Shown here piece after piece: positions 62,605 through 64,000 of a stretch of 64,000 nucleotides of DNA. Below the pieces are notes generated by a model, which searched no databases, was not told the origin of the DNA, and saw only the letters and a list, made by a program, of their open reading frames with translations. The stretch is from Mesorhizobium sp. SOD10 (GTDB taxonomy: Bacteria > Pseudomonadota > Alphaproteobacteria > Rhizobiales > Rhizobiaceae): assembly GCA_000824805.1 (NCBI GenBank), contig CCNA01000004.1:269875-333874 (forward strand), in the 5' to 3' direction. The position numbers were made by a program, and so were the translations under genes. Positions within the stretch are counted from its first letter, which is position 1. Every line of letters starts with the position of its first letter.

Positions 62605-64000
<1,396 letters not shown>

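Overview
The window reads as chromosome of a GC-rich alphaproteobacterium of the Rhizobiales, most likely a Mesorhizobium. This is inferred from DUF768-like and DUF2934-type small proteins, rhizobial-style gene families, a PQQ cluster, and a palindromic intergenic repeat of the kind seen in rhizobia. No rRNA, tRNA, insertion sequence or CRISPR array was recognised.

Positions 1-24.7 kb are metabolic. They hold a trimethylamine-dehydrogenase-like demethylase cut by the window edge, an ArgE-type deacetylase, and a compact leftward operon (flavin monooxygenase, RidA, DUF1028, aldehyde dehydrogenase, LysR). An amidohydrolase-GMC oxidoreductase pair faces that operon. Next come a TauABC/NMT1-type ABC importer with a terminator after its binding-protein gene, a complete pqqABCDE operon, a uronate locus (uxuA, GntR regulator, SDR) with two matching palindromic operators, a flavodoxin-like protein, a class III aminotransferase and an LhgO-like oxidase.

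Positions 25-56.7 kb are the most striking part. In this ~32 kb stretch almost every transcription unit is preceded by GGAAC-N17-GTT (rarely N18 with CGTT). This is the promoter pattern of EcfG (RpoE2), the sigma factor of the alphaproteobacterial general stress response. I count 21 strict matches, all between or just upstream of genes and correctly oriented, plus three weaker ones ending in ATT. The units include a PoxB-like TPP enzyme with a PCMT-erythromycin-esterase fusion, many small hydrophilic or single-helix proteins, a PaoABC aldehyde oxidoreductase, a PPC/DUF296 protein, an isochorismatase-like hydrolase, a nucleotidyltransferase-phosphoesterase pair, a YdeP-type molybdo-oxidoreductase, a DUF892 ferritin-like protein, a DUF3618/holin-family envelope operon, an atypical Nramp transporter operon, a ClpP-like protein and a small low-affinity-iron-permease-family protein. 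An LigD-type DNA ligase and an EcfG-like ECF sigma factor lie inside the island. It looks like a stress-response gene island. Two loci in it are decaying: the YdeP gene has two frameshifts, and an alternative-complex-III (act) operon is reduced by deletions to two remnants.

Positions 57-64 kb encode a type I secretion system (ABC exporter with a C39-like domain lacking the catalytic cysteine, HlyD adaptor, SEL1-repeat protein). Beside it is a long collagen-like Gly-X-Thr repeat protein, the probable substrate, which runs off the right edge and is broken by a 2-nt deletion in its repeat array.
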